Positions 44,832 through 52,005 of a stretch of DNA of 64,000 nt are shown here, one piece after another. Positions within the stretch are counted from its first letter, which is position 1; every line of letters begins with the position of its first letter. Where the stretch lies: positions 58,272-122,271 of the forward strand of contig CAJTMU010000001.1 of assembly GCA_910577365.1 (NCBI GenBank), written 5' to 3'. The notes under the pieces are model-generated. The model was given only the letters and a program-made list of their open reading frames with translations. It made no database searches and had not been told where the DNA came from. The translations under genes were made by a program, and so were the position numbers. The DNA is from an uncultured Oscillospiraceae bacterium (GTDB lineage: Bacteria > Bacillota > Clostridia > Oscillospirales > Ruminococcaceae).

Positions 44832-45718
44832 TTACTCAACAGGTTCAAAGGGGACCCACACCTCGTACCAACGGTTTTTGCAGCGTATTTCACGGTCTGT
44901 CCAAAGGTGCAGCACCTCAATCGCCAGCTCGCATTTCTGTTTGTAGCCCGATGTGGGAAGCCATGAATCGAATATCAGCCCAAACAGCTTTGGAAACTCC
45001 TCCCACGCAAGCCCGCCGCGCTCCGTTTTAAATGCCGCATAGGTTCCCGCGAGCAATACCCTCGTTTCAAGACCGCCGGCTTTTACGTCTGCCTCCTCGC
45101 GGGTTATCATATACCTGCCGTCCTGCCATTTTCCGTACCATACGCCGTCAAGCTCGGTGCTGCCTTTTTCATTCCACTGCGCAAGGCAGATACAGTTTGG
45201 CACCGCGTTCCCGCTGTCCGACCACATTGCGTGGCGCAGCTCCTCGCGGTTATCGTAGCCCTCTCCGTCAAACCGCTACGATATCCCGAAAAGCTTTGTT
45301 TCGGGAAGCTCGATAATTTTGAAAGCCATTTTTTCGCTCCTATGATAATAATATGTAAGGAAGCGGGCGGATATATTTGCAGCTCGCCGCCGTTTTTGCG
45401 GTACGCCGACGGTGTAATGCCGTGCTGCTTCGCAAAGGCCCTTGAAAACGCGTCCGCGCTGTCGTAGCCATATTTTACGGCGATATCCACAACGCGGTCT
45501 TTGCCGGCGCGGATATCGTCTGCGGCAAGCGTCAGCCTTCGGCGATGAATATATTCGTTAAGGGTCATTCCCGTCATATAGCTGAAAAACCGCAGAAAGC
45601 TATCGGCGGTTATGCCCGCCGTTAAAGCCTCTCTTTCAATATCGATCTCTTCACACAAATTTTCGTCTATGTACCGAACAGCCGCGTTCAGATTTTTAAG
45701 CATATCCATCTGCTTCAC
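44832..45718 (-). pseudogene. AraC-type regulator with GyrI-like domain, broken by frameshift and stop
   Basis: From 45718 the frame encodes an AraC-type double HTH (CEEIDIEREALTAGITADSF; YGYDSADAFSRAFAKQHGIT), then reaches the linker IIIIGAKK. There a run of six A (45329-45334) has lost one base compared with the frame that continues MAFKIIELPETKLFGIS. That second frame also has a TAG at 45276-45278, where relatives read GISKRF. After it the effector-binding domain runs on intact to the stop at 44832. Two independent lesions point to a decayed gene more than to a sequencing error. Confidence 0.8.
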
Positions 45719-45799
45719 CTCCTGTTATCATTGTAGCAGAAAATGATACGGGAAGTCCGACTTTTCCGGAGCGAAATAATACGCTTTGCGATATCTGAG

Positions 45800-46411
45800 T
45801 TATAGGTATTCCGTTATGTCCTCTATCCCGCCGACTATATGGTCGGGGCGGTGATGAATAAGCTTTAAGCTGCCGCCCGCAAAGACGCCCTGCCTTACCC
45901 ATATCGTGCGCATTCCGAGTCGAGTGGCAGGTTCTATGTCGTTGTCCAGTCTGTCACCGATCATATACGCTTCCGAAGGGGCGCAGCCCGCTTTATCCAG
46001 TGCAATTTCAAATATTTTTAAATCGGGCTTGCTGAATCCTATCTCGGCGGAAGATATTATCAAATCAAAATATTGACATATCCCATATTTTTGAAGCCGC
46101 CACTCCGTTTCCGCGCTCTGGTTAGCGAGAACGCCCAAGCGGTAATTTTTTGATAAGGCTTCAAGAATACGCGGAACTCCTACGTATACCTTCTCAAGTT
46201 GGTACGGCCATTTAACAGTTTGAAGCCCGAATTCCCTTGCGGCGTCCTTATATGGCAGGCGGTTCTGCGCGGCAAGCTCCGCCATTCGCCGCTCCAAAAT
46301 CTCTCTGCTCGGCGCGCCCCGCTGTTTAAGCAATTCGCGCGTTCTGTATTCCGCACACTCGCTCTCGTCAATAAGCGTCGAACCCAAGTCAAAGAATAAC
46401 CATTTTATCAA
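45800..46411 (-). CDS. HAD-family phosphatase
   Basis: The protein has 203 residues. HAD motif I is FFDLGSTLI near residue 7 (nucleophile Asp), with motif III around FSKPDLKIFE and motif IV YMIGDRLDNDIEPA. The cap is helical and small. The substrate cannot be told. It lies between the broken AraC regulator and the SUKH-like operon and is probably monocistronic. Confidence 0.85.
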   Translation of the reverse strand: MIKWLFFDLGSTLIDESECAEYRTRELLKQRGAPSREILERRMAELAAQNRLPYKDAAREFGLQTVKWPYQLEKVYVGVPRILEALSKNYRLGVLANQSAETEWRLQKYGICQYFDLIISSAEIGFSKPDLKIFEIALDKAGCAPSEAYMIGDRLDNDIEPATRLGMRTIWVRQGVFAGGSLKLIHHRPDHIVGGIEDITEYL

Positions 46412-46486
46412 TTTTTCAGCTCCTTTTGGTGTCCGCCAATTAAATTGAAATCGGCTTTTTAACTGCGTATGACAACATGAACGATT

Positions 46487-47332
46487 TCATATTTTCTTCG
46501 GCGGCGCGCCGCTCCACTTTACCTCGAGCTTTGCTGAGAGTATCTTTTCAAAAAGCGCTTCGTCGCGGCTGCCTATCATAATATCCGCGGAAAAGCCGTT
46601 TGACCTGAACCAACCGAGCGCTCCGTCCTCGCTGTACAAGACGATATTTCCGTACTGATAGTATTCCTCCAGAATATCCAGTCTGCCCGTGAAAATCTCG
46701 CGAAGCATATTTTGGGGGGACAGCTCCGCACGGAGCGCTCCCATTATCTTGCCCTCTTTGACGAACGGCATCGAGCATATTGTCTTGACGACTATTCTAT
46801 TTACAGCATAAAAGAAATTTTCATCCCCCTTGGAATACTCCCACACACCCTTACGGCATATCCCGACCGTTCCGTTGTCAACGGACAATCCGACAAGAGT
46901 TCTTTTTATTCTGTAAAACACGATATACCCGCCGTCAGTACATAACTCATCAAGCGAAAGAAAACGCTCCGTTCCCTCGGTAAGCCCGCCCGCCGCGCCG
47001 AGAAATCTATACAGGATTTTTATTTCGCGCGGCAGGGATATTCCGAGCCGTTTTTCGGCGGCAGTGAAATCTATTTCTTTAAATTCGGTTATTCCCGCGC
47101 ATTTAAAAATGATTTCCAGACCGCGCTCGAAATCCAAAAATTCCCGCTCGGTAAACGCGTGATTTTCAAACAGCCTGACTGCTTTGTCATCATCGGAAAA
47201 TGGAACTTCCGTTTTGATAAGCTGCGGCATGAGCGCGGAAATTGCCACCCAGCCCGACGTCTGCTCCGCGGGATATTCGCCGTAATACACACTTTTGTTA
47301 AGAAAATAGAAGCCTTTTTTCATTTTTGCCAT
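46487..47332 (-). CDS. protein with SMI1/KNR4 (SUKH)-like segment
   Basis: The protein has 281 residues, cytosolic. The segment AEKRLGISLPREIKILYRFL followed by GTERFLSLDEL fits the SUKH pattern. Such proteins are often immunity factors against polymorphic toxins, but no toxin gene is seen here, so the role is open. It is the last gene of a three-gene operon with the two unknown genes upstream. Confidence 0.6.
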   Translation of the reverse strand: MAKMKKGFYFLNKSVYYGEYPAEQTSGWVAISALMPQLIKTEVPFSDDDKAVRLFENHAFTEREFLDFERGLEIIFKCAGITEFKEIDFTAAEKRLGISLPREIKILYRFLGAAGGLTEGTERFLSLDELCTDGGYIVFYRIKRTLVGLSVDNGTVGICRKGVWEYSKGDENFFYAVNRIVVKTICSMPFVKEGKIMGALRAELSPQNMLREIFTGRLDILEEYYQYGNIVLYSEDGALGWFRSNGFSADIMIGSRDEALFEKILSAKLEVKWSGAPPKKI

Positions 47333-47355
47333 TTTATTGCCATCTCCTCTGATAC

Positions 47356-47730
47356 TCAGAATTTCACAGGCTTGTATTTATCCAAATCGCTCACGTTTGA
47401 GGAAGAATAAAACTCCCAAAAAATTTCCACACACTCTTCTTCACCGCACAGCTTTTCAACAAGTCTTGTGTACTTGTCGTCCTCAATACCGAGCTGTACT
47501 ATGATTTGGTCGCCGCGCATTTTCCTTGCCGCCTGAACATAACGTATATTATGACGCGCTTCGCCGAGGGTGAGCGTTACAAACTCGTCGGCGTCGTCGA
47601 ACATCTCCGACACGTGGTCAAGAACGTCCTGCCAGTCTTTTGCTTCTCTTTCAATCGTTTGGGTATGTATTTTGTACGGCACGCCGCACTCGGTTTTCTC
47701 AAAAAGCATTTCTCCGTTTTCGGTTTTCAT
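47356..47730 (-). CDS. protein of unknown function, 124 residues
   Basis: A soluble protein with acidic patches (MFDDADEFVTLTLGEARHNI). Its start overlaps the stop of the membrane-protein gene upstream by four bases and its stop is 23 bases before the SUKH-like gene, so all three are one operon. No family recognised. Confidence 0.65.
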   Translation of the reverse strand: MKTENGEMLFEKTECGVPYKIHTQTIEREAKDWQDVLDHVSEMFDDADEFVTLTLGEARHNIRYVQAARKMRGDQIIVQLGIEDDKYTRLVEKLCGEEECVEIFWEFYSSSNVSDLDKYKPVKF

Positions 47731-48260
47731 TCCGGTATCCTCCTTTTTTCGGGAGCGCTCTCCGCGAGCCGCCCTCCCGTTTTTTCGTTTATGTAGTCTT
47801 TAAGGCGCGAAAATTTGCTTTTTGTGAGCTGCTCCGCAAGCCGCCCGGGGGACTGAGCTGCGGCTTCCGGATCGATTTCGACAAAAGCGCTGAAGCGATA
47901 CTCACCGCTTTCACAGGTTAATTTTATCGTTTCAACACAGCGGAATATTTTGTCCGAAAGCCTGCTTGTTTTGATAAATTCACGGTTTATCTCCACGCTT
48001 TTTATCATATCGTAAGAGATATTTACCTCTTTCGACATCAAATAAAAGCTCACGGAGCTGTCGTCCGCGAGAAAACGCCCCCGCAGACTGTAAAGAAAAA
48101 CCGACAAAAGCGCAAATGCTGCCACAAAAGCCACAAACACAATAATTGCCGCATATGAATGCGATAACCCTATAAATAACCCCAGACCAAATCCTGCAAC
48201 AATGAAAATAAGACAGAAAACGTCAAGATATTCGCTTTTATATGTGAATTTTTCCTCCAT
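47727..48260 (-). CDS. membrane protein of unknown function with PH-like C-terminal part
   Basis: The protein has 177 residues with two membrane segments (about residues 13-30 and 35-60, VFCLIFIVAGFGLGLFIGL; IVFVAFVAAFALLSVFLYSL), then a soluble domain resembling bacterial PH-like folds (VSFYLMSKEVNISYDMIKSV). ATG at 48260 has GGGAG upstream; a longer start at 48323 has none. It is the first gene of the three-gene operon. Confidence 0.65.
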   Translation of the reverse strand: MEEKFTYKSEYLDVFCLIFIVAGFGLGLFIGLSHSYAAIIVFVAFVAAFALLSVFLYSLRGRFLADDSSVSFYLMSKEVNISYDMIKSVEINREFIKTSRLSDKIFRCVETIKLTCESGEYRFSAFVEIDPEAAAQSPGRLAEQLTKSKFSRLKDYINEKTGGRLAESAPEKRRIPE

Positions 48261-48406
48261 GATATACTCCCACGCCGCATTCCGCCCTCGAGCGGGCGTG
48301 AGCTTACGATATAATTTTACCATTATTCTTATAACCTGTCAAGCCCGTTAGCTTCGCCTAAGCCAAAATACACAAATATTCCGAAAAAATTTATTTAAAA
48401 TTAGAC

Positions 48407-48434
48407 TTGACTTTTTCTGAAAAAGTGATACAAT
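48407..48434 (+). promoter_or_regulatory. sigma-A promoter of the ferredoxin gene
   Basis: TTGACT (48407-48412), 16 bases, TACAAT (48429-48434). The leader of about 170 nt contains a TATGGA/TCCATA hairpin near 48561-48577. Nothing else is seen in the gap 48261-48612. Confidence 0.75.
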
Positions 48435-48612
48435 ATATTAAAGGAAGCGCCGATTAAAACACAATTGACCCGCTCAAACGAGAGCGCTGATGGGTCTGAT
48501 GATGTTACATTAAACTTTAATCAGTGATTCCTAAAGACTGCCGCTTTTGCGGGGTCACTATATGGATAATTCCATATTTTCACAACCAAATACATACAGG
48601 AGGTAAACTATT

Positions 48613-48783
48613 ATGGCATATGTAATTTCCGATGACTGCATCGCTTGCGGCGCTTGCGCCGACGGCTGCCCCGTAAATGCGATTTCCGAGGGTGACGGCA
48701 AGTACGTTATCGACGCTGACGCTTGCATCGACTGCGGCGCTTGCGCGGGTGCTTGTCCCGTAGGTGCTCCCACAGAGGGCTGA
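48613..48783 (+). CDS. 2[4Fe-4S] ferredoxin
   Basis: This is a 56-residue protein read directly from the sequence: two CxxCxxCxxxCP motifs (CIACGACADGCP at about residues 9-20 and CIDCGACAGACP at about 38-49) bind two [4Fe-4S] clusters. It is the small clostridial electron carrier used in pyruvate oxidation and hydrogenase reactions. AGGAGG precedes the ATG. It has its own promoter and terminator, so it is transcribed alone. Confidence 0.95.
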   Translation: MAYVISDDCIACGACADGCPVNAISEGDGKYVIDADACIDCGACAGACPVGAPTEG

Positions 48784-48809
48784 TTTGGCAAACAGCAGTA
48801 AAATCTGAA

Positions 48810-48843
48810 AAGCGCACGGCGTTTTATATGCCGTGCGCTTTAT
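48810..48843 (+). terminator. terminator of the ferredoxin gene
   Basis: AAGCGCACGGC/GCCGTGCGCTT, 11 perfect pairs with a 9-base loop, 26 bases after the stop. Confidence 0.85.
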
Positions 48844-48979
48844 CCATTTATAAACAGTTATGATGTAATGATAAAATCTGCATAGCTTGCAGTCGGGCTG
48901 ACAAAAGTTATCAGATTGAAAGCAGCTTTAAAATTATCATTTATCACCCGAGAGCAACACAAAAATTAAGCGGTCGTAG

Positions 48980-49285
48980 ATGCCGAAAGCATACATAAAC
49001 TCACCGCCCACGTATGAATTTTCCGCAAGCTGCACTTTTACGACGGAATAGTAGCAACTTGCTTTGAAAGTTGCAGACTGTGTATAGTGTTGATTAAAGC
49101 TAATTTATTTAAATTTAAAATTTTCAGCGACCCGCCTGAATGCGGAACACTTCACTTCGCTGCGTGGTGTGCATTCAGGCTATCACAAAGAATTTCCTGC
49201 ATCAACATTGCGTTATGACAGCTTTCTTTAAAATCTGCAACTTGCTTTGCAAAGTTGTCACGGTGCGGAAAAATTTTTTAAATAT
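48980..49285 (-). repeat. composite region of interspersed repeats, R5 on the minus strand
   Basis: On the minus strand a right-arm copy (GCGGAAAATTCATACGTGGG then CGGTGAGTTTATGTATGC) lies at 48980-49032. A left-arm copy (TTTAAAAAATTTTTCCGCAC) lies at 49262-49281. Between them is the separate plus-strand copy at 49097-49210, so one element appears to sit inside another. The gap has no gene. Confidence 0.5.
49097..49210 (+). repeat. left copy of the inverted repeat pair flanking the adaptor/permease genes
   Basis: It contains TTTATTTAAATTTAAAATTT, CGACCCGCCTGAATGCG, GTGCATTCAGGC and GAATTTCCTGC-ATCAACATTGCG. The same order, reversed, occurs at 51655-51770. The stem GCCTGAATGC/GCATTCAGGC is private to this pair. 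The arms belong to the R1-R4 family. Confidence 0.75.
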
Positions 49286-49444
49286 TTCCTCTCTAAATCA
49301 ACATAACAACAGCTTAGCTCAGATTAATGTCCTTTAAAAGCGGCACAGCCCCAAATTGCAATATTTTTTCCAAAATAACAAAATTTCGGAATATTTACCC
49401 CCAAATCCGCAACAATAAAGCAGGAAGTTTTTCTGAAAGGATTG

Positions 49445-50392
49445 ATGATATTGAAGAAAGCTGTTGCGGTTATGTGCGTATGTGCGGCGATAGCGATAAC
49501 GGCGGGGGCGGCTCCGAGGGCGGTAGAAAGCTCCGTGCATGCTGCGGGAACACTGCGCGCCAGCACACGCAGCTACAACGAAACCGTGGCGGGAAGCGGC
49601 TCTCTCGCCTATTCGGGGGAGCATGAAATAACCTCTGCGCTGCCGCTTGTCATAGATAAGTTTTATGTGGCGGAGGGGGACAGCGTGGAGATTGGTGACA
49701 GGATTGCAGCTGTTGACAAAGCTGCTACTGCGTCGCTTATCGAGAGCTTGGGTCAGGTGTCGCAGCTGGCGGTAGCGGCAGCTAATCTATCTACGGCGGT
49801 TTCGCTTATTCCCGAGGAAATAACGTCTGACTGCGCGGGAAAAGTTATTTCGGTGGCGGGAAGCGGAGCGTCGATAGAAAGCGGGTACGCCGTCGCTACC
49901 ATTTCCAAGGGAAGCAGACTCTATGTTAATGCCGCAATAAGCGAGCTGGATATCTCTAAGGTGGAGGATGGACAGCCCGTGCGATTTACCTGCGCCGCTT
50001 ATCCCGATACGGTTTTTATGGGAGTGGTTTCGGGAATAGCCTCCGCCGCGAGAAATCAGTATAACGGAGCTGTTCTTGAAACGGTTGTAGATATACGCGT
50101 TACTCCGAACGACGAAGACAAGCGCCTAAAATCGGGTCTGAGCGCCGATGTGGAGATACTTCTTGAAGAGCCGCGTCAGATATGCGTTCTTCCCTATGAA
50201 GCGATAGGGCAGGACAACGCGGGAGAGTTTATCTACGTTTATGAGGACGGAGCTGCGGTAAGGCGCAATATTTTTACGGGCGCGGAATTTTCGGACGGAA
50301 CAGAGGTCATCAAGGGAGTTTCTCCCACGGATATAGTGCTTGCCGAGCCGGAAAAAATCGCGCAGAAAAGCTACATTAAACTGAAAAGTTAA
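49445..50392 (+). CDS. membrane fusion (adaptor) protein of an efflux system
   Basis: The protein has about 315 residues. An N-terminal hydrophobic segment (VAVMCVCAAIAITAGAAP) exports it. The body has the half-lipoyl motif (VAEGDSVEIGDRIAAVD) and the beta-barrel strand set (GQPVRFTCAAYPDTVFMGVV, LKSGLSADVEILLEE) of HlyD/MacA-like adaptors. ATG at 49445 lies close behind GAAAGGA; a TTG at 49451 has better spacing. It overlaps in function with the permease gene 20 bases downstream. Confidence 0.8.
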   Translation: MILKKAVAVMCVCAAIAITAGAAPRAVESSVHAAGTLRASTRSYNETVAGSGSLAYSGEHEITSALPLVIDKFYVAEGDSVEIGDRIAAVDKAATASLIESLGQVSQLAVAAANLSTAVSLIPEEITSDCAGKVISVAGSGASIESGYAVATISKGSRLYVNAAISELDISKVEDGQPVRFTCAAYPDTVFMGVVSGIASAARNQYNGAVLETVVDIRVTPNDEDKRLKSGLSADVEILLEEPRQICVLPYEAIGQDNAGEFIYVYEDGAAVRRNIFTGAEFSDGTEVIKGVSPTDIVLAEPEKIAQKSYIKLKS

Positions 50393-50411
50393 TGCCGTCG
50401 GGGGTAAAAAT

Positions 50412-51590
50412 ATGACCGTTAAAGCTATAACAAATATTTTCCGAAGCAAAACCCGCTCACTGCTTACCATGGCAGGTATAGCAGTGGGTGTATTCTCGGT
50501 GGTGCTTATTTCCACTGTGGGAACGGTGGGAACTTCGCAGGTAAGTGCCACGCTTATTACCATGGGCGTTGATACCCTGCTGGTGCAGGCGGCGGACAAC
50601 AGCGTTTCGGTAACGCTGACGGACCGTGACACTGAAACCGTCCGCAATATTGCGGGGGTAAACGATGTTATGCCGCTGATGGCAAGCGTTACGGAAGCCA
50701 AAATGATAGGCAGGCGGCTGGACTGTTACGTCTGGGGCGTTGACAGATCCGCGGACAGACTAATTTCGCTGGAGGCGGAGCACGGGCGGCTGGTGAACAA
50801 CTCGGACGTTTCTGCGCGGCTCAAGGTATGCGTGATTGATGAAAAATTTGCGGTTGATACCTACGGGCGCAGTAACGTTGTGGGGAAAACGCTCAATATG
50901 TTCCTTGGAGGAAAGTATCACGAGTTTGAGATAATCGGAGTCGCAAAATCGGGGCTTAGCAGTCTTCAGGGAATGCTTTCAAACATTATGCCGGGGTTTA
51001 TGTATATCCCCATTTCCACCATGCAGCAGCTCTGCGGACGTTCCACCTATGACAAGCTGGCGATAAAGATCAATGACACGAACAGTGACGGTGCAATTGT
51101 AGCGGATATCAACGACGCGCTCAATCACGCCAACGGGCATGTCGACGGCTACACCTGCAATAACTTGCTTTCGCAGAAGGGGCAGCTTGACGATATTCTG
51201 TCCATTGTCACCACGGCGCTTTCTATGGTGGCGGGTATATCACTTGTAGTATCGGGTATATCGGTAATGACCACCATGATGATGAGCGTCGGGGAGCGAA
51301 CGCGCGAAATAGGTATAAAGAAATCCATCGGCGCGAGAAAGCGGGATATCTGCGCGGAATTTCTATCGGAAAGCATAGCCCTTACACTAATGGGCAGCGG
51401 CTTGGGAATTGCAGCAGGACTGCTGATATCGGTAATCGGGTGCCTTATTATTCGGGTTCCGTTTGAGCTTAATATGACCTCTTTGGGGATTTCTGTGCTG
51501 GCGGCAGCGGTGATAGGAGCTGTGTTTGGAGCATACCCTGCGGTGAAGGCGGCTTCACTTAAACCCGTAGAAGCATTAAGAAAAATATAA
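50412..51590 (+). CDS. MacB-like ABC transporter permease
   Basis: The protein has 392 residues: one N-terminal membrane segment (SLLTMAGIAVGVFSVVLIST), a large external MacB_PCD domain (residues 45-270), then three membrane segments of the FtsX fold (VTTALSMVAGISLVVSGISV, with the coupling region VGERTREIGIKKSIGARKRD). The protein lacks an ATPase domain, and no ATPase gene lies next to it. MacB-type pairs export peptides or lipids. Confidence 0.88.
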   Translation: MTVKAITNIFRSKTRSLLTMAGIAVGVFSVVLISTVGTVGTSQVSATLITMGVDTLLVQAADNSVSVTLTDRDTETVRNIAGVNDVMPLMASVTEAKMIGRRLDCYVWGVDRSADRLISLEAEHGRLVNNSDVSARLKVCVIDEKFAVDTYGRSNVVGKTLNMFLGGKYHEFEIIGVAKSGLSSLQGMLSNIMPGFMYIPISTMQQLCGRSTYDKLAIKINDTNSDGAIVADINDALNHANGHVDGYTCNNLLSQKGQLDDILSIVTTALSMVAGISLVVSGISVMTTMMMSVGERTREIGIKKSIGARKRDICAEFLSESIALTLMGSGLGIAAGLLISVIGCLIIRVPFELNMTSLGISVLAAAVIGAVFGAYPAVKAASLKPVEALRKI

Positions 51591-51654
51591 TTTTATTCGG
51601 ATTGAATTATTTTAAAAAATGACATTTGGCAAACGCGGCCATTTTGAAATTTAA

Positions 51655-51770
51655 TGGTGCGCAATGTTGAAGCAGGAAATTTCTTTTGAGAGCCTGAATG
51701 CACAACAAGCAGAAAAGCGAAATTTTGCGCATTCAGGCGGGTCGCGGAAAATTTTAAATTTAAATAAATT
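51655..51770 (-). repeat. right copy of the inverted repeat pair
   Basis: It matches 49097-49210 in opposite orientation, including the GCCTGAATGC/GCATTCAGGC stem and the AT-rich left arm. It ends next to the TIR element at 51775. Confidence 0.75.
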
Positions 51771-51774
51771 AATT

Positions 51775-51939
51775 TAGGGCCTGTTGACACTACCCGAAAT
51801 GTTCTGATTGCAGTCAGATTTTTCGCGTTTCAAGGCGATTTTTCGCAGGCATACTGGCGTATGTCAAGAAAAATCAACGCAGAAACACGGAAAATATGGC
51901 TGTAAGACAGGCGTTGAGCGGTAGTGTCAACATACCCTA
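51775..51939. mobile_element. small TIR-bounded element (MITE-like), 165 bp, no coding capacity
   Basis: The ends are TAGGGCCTGTTGACACTACC and, inverted, TAGGGTATGTTGACACTACC (two mismatches), with 13 perfect inner bases. Inside, ATTTTTCG and TTTCAAGGCG recur with partial complement (GAAAAATCAACGC), so the whole element could fold. No transposase frame is inside. It would need enzymes from a related full-length IS elsewhere. Confidence 0.7.
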
Positions 51940-51961
51940 GATAAACCTTTATATACAGGCT

Positions 51962-51991
51962 ATACGGCTCTCCCCAAGGGGAGAGCCGTAT
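51962..51991. terminator. bidirectional terminator between permease and anti-sigma-like gene
   Basis: ATACGGCTCTCCCC pairs perfectly with its complement across AA. On the minus strand it lies 15 bases after the stop at 52006; on the plus strand TTATTTC follows. Confidence 0.75.
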
Positions 51992-52005
51992 TATTTCAGA
52001 AAAAA

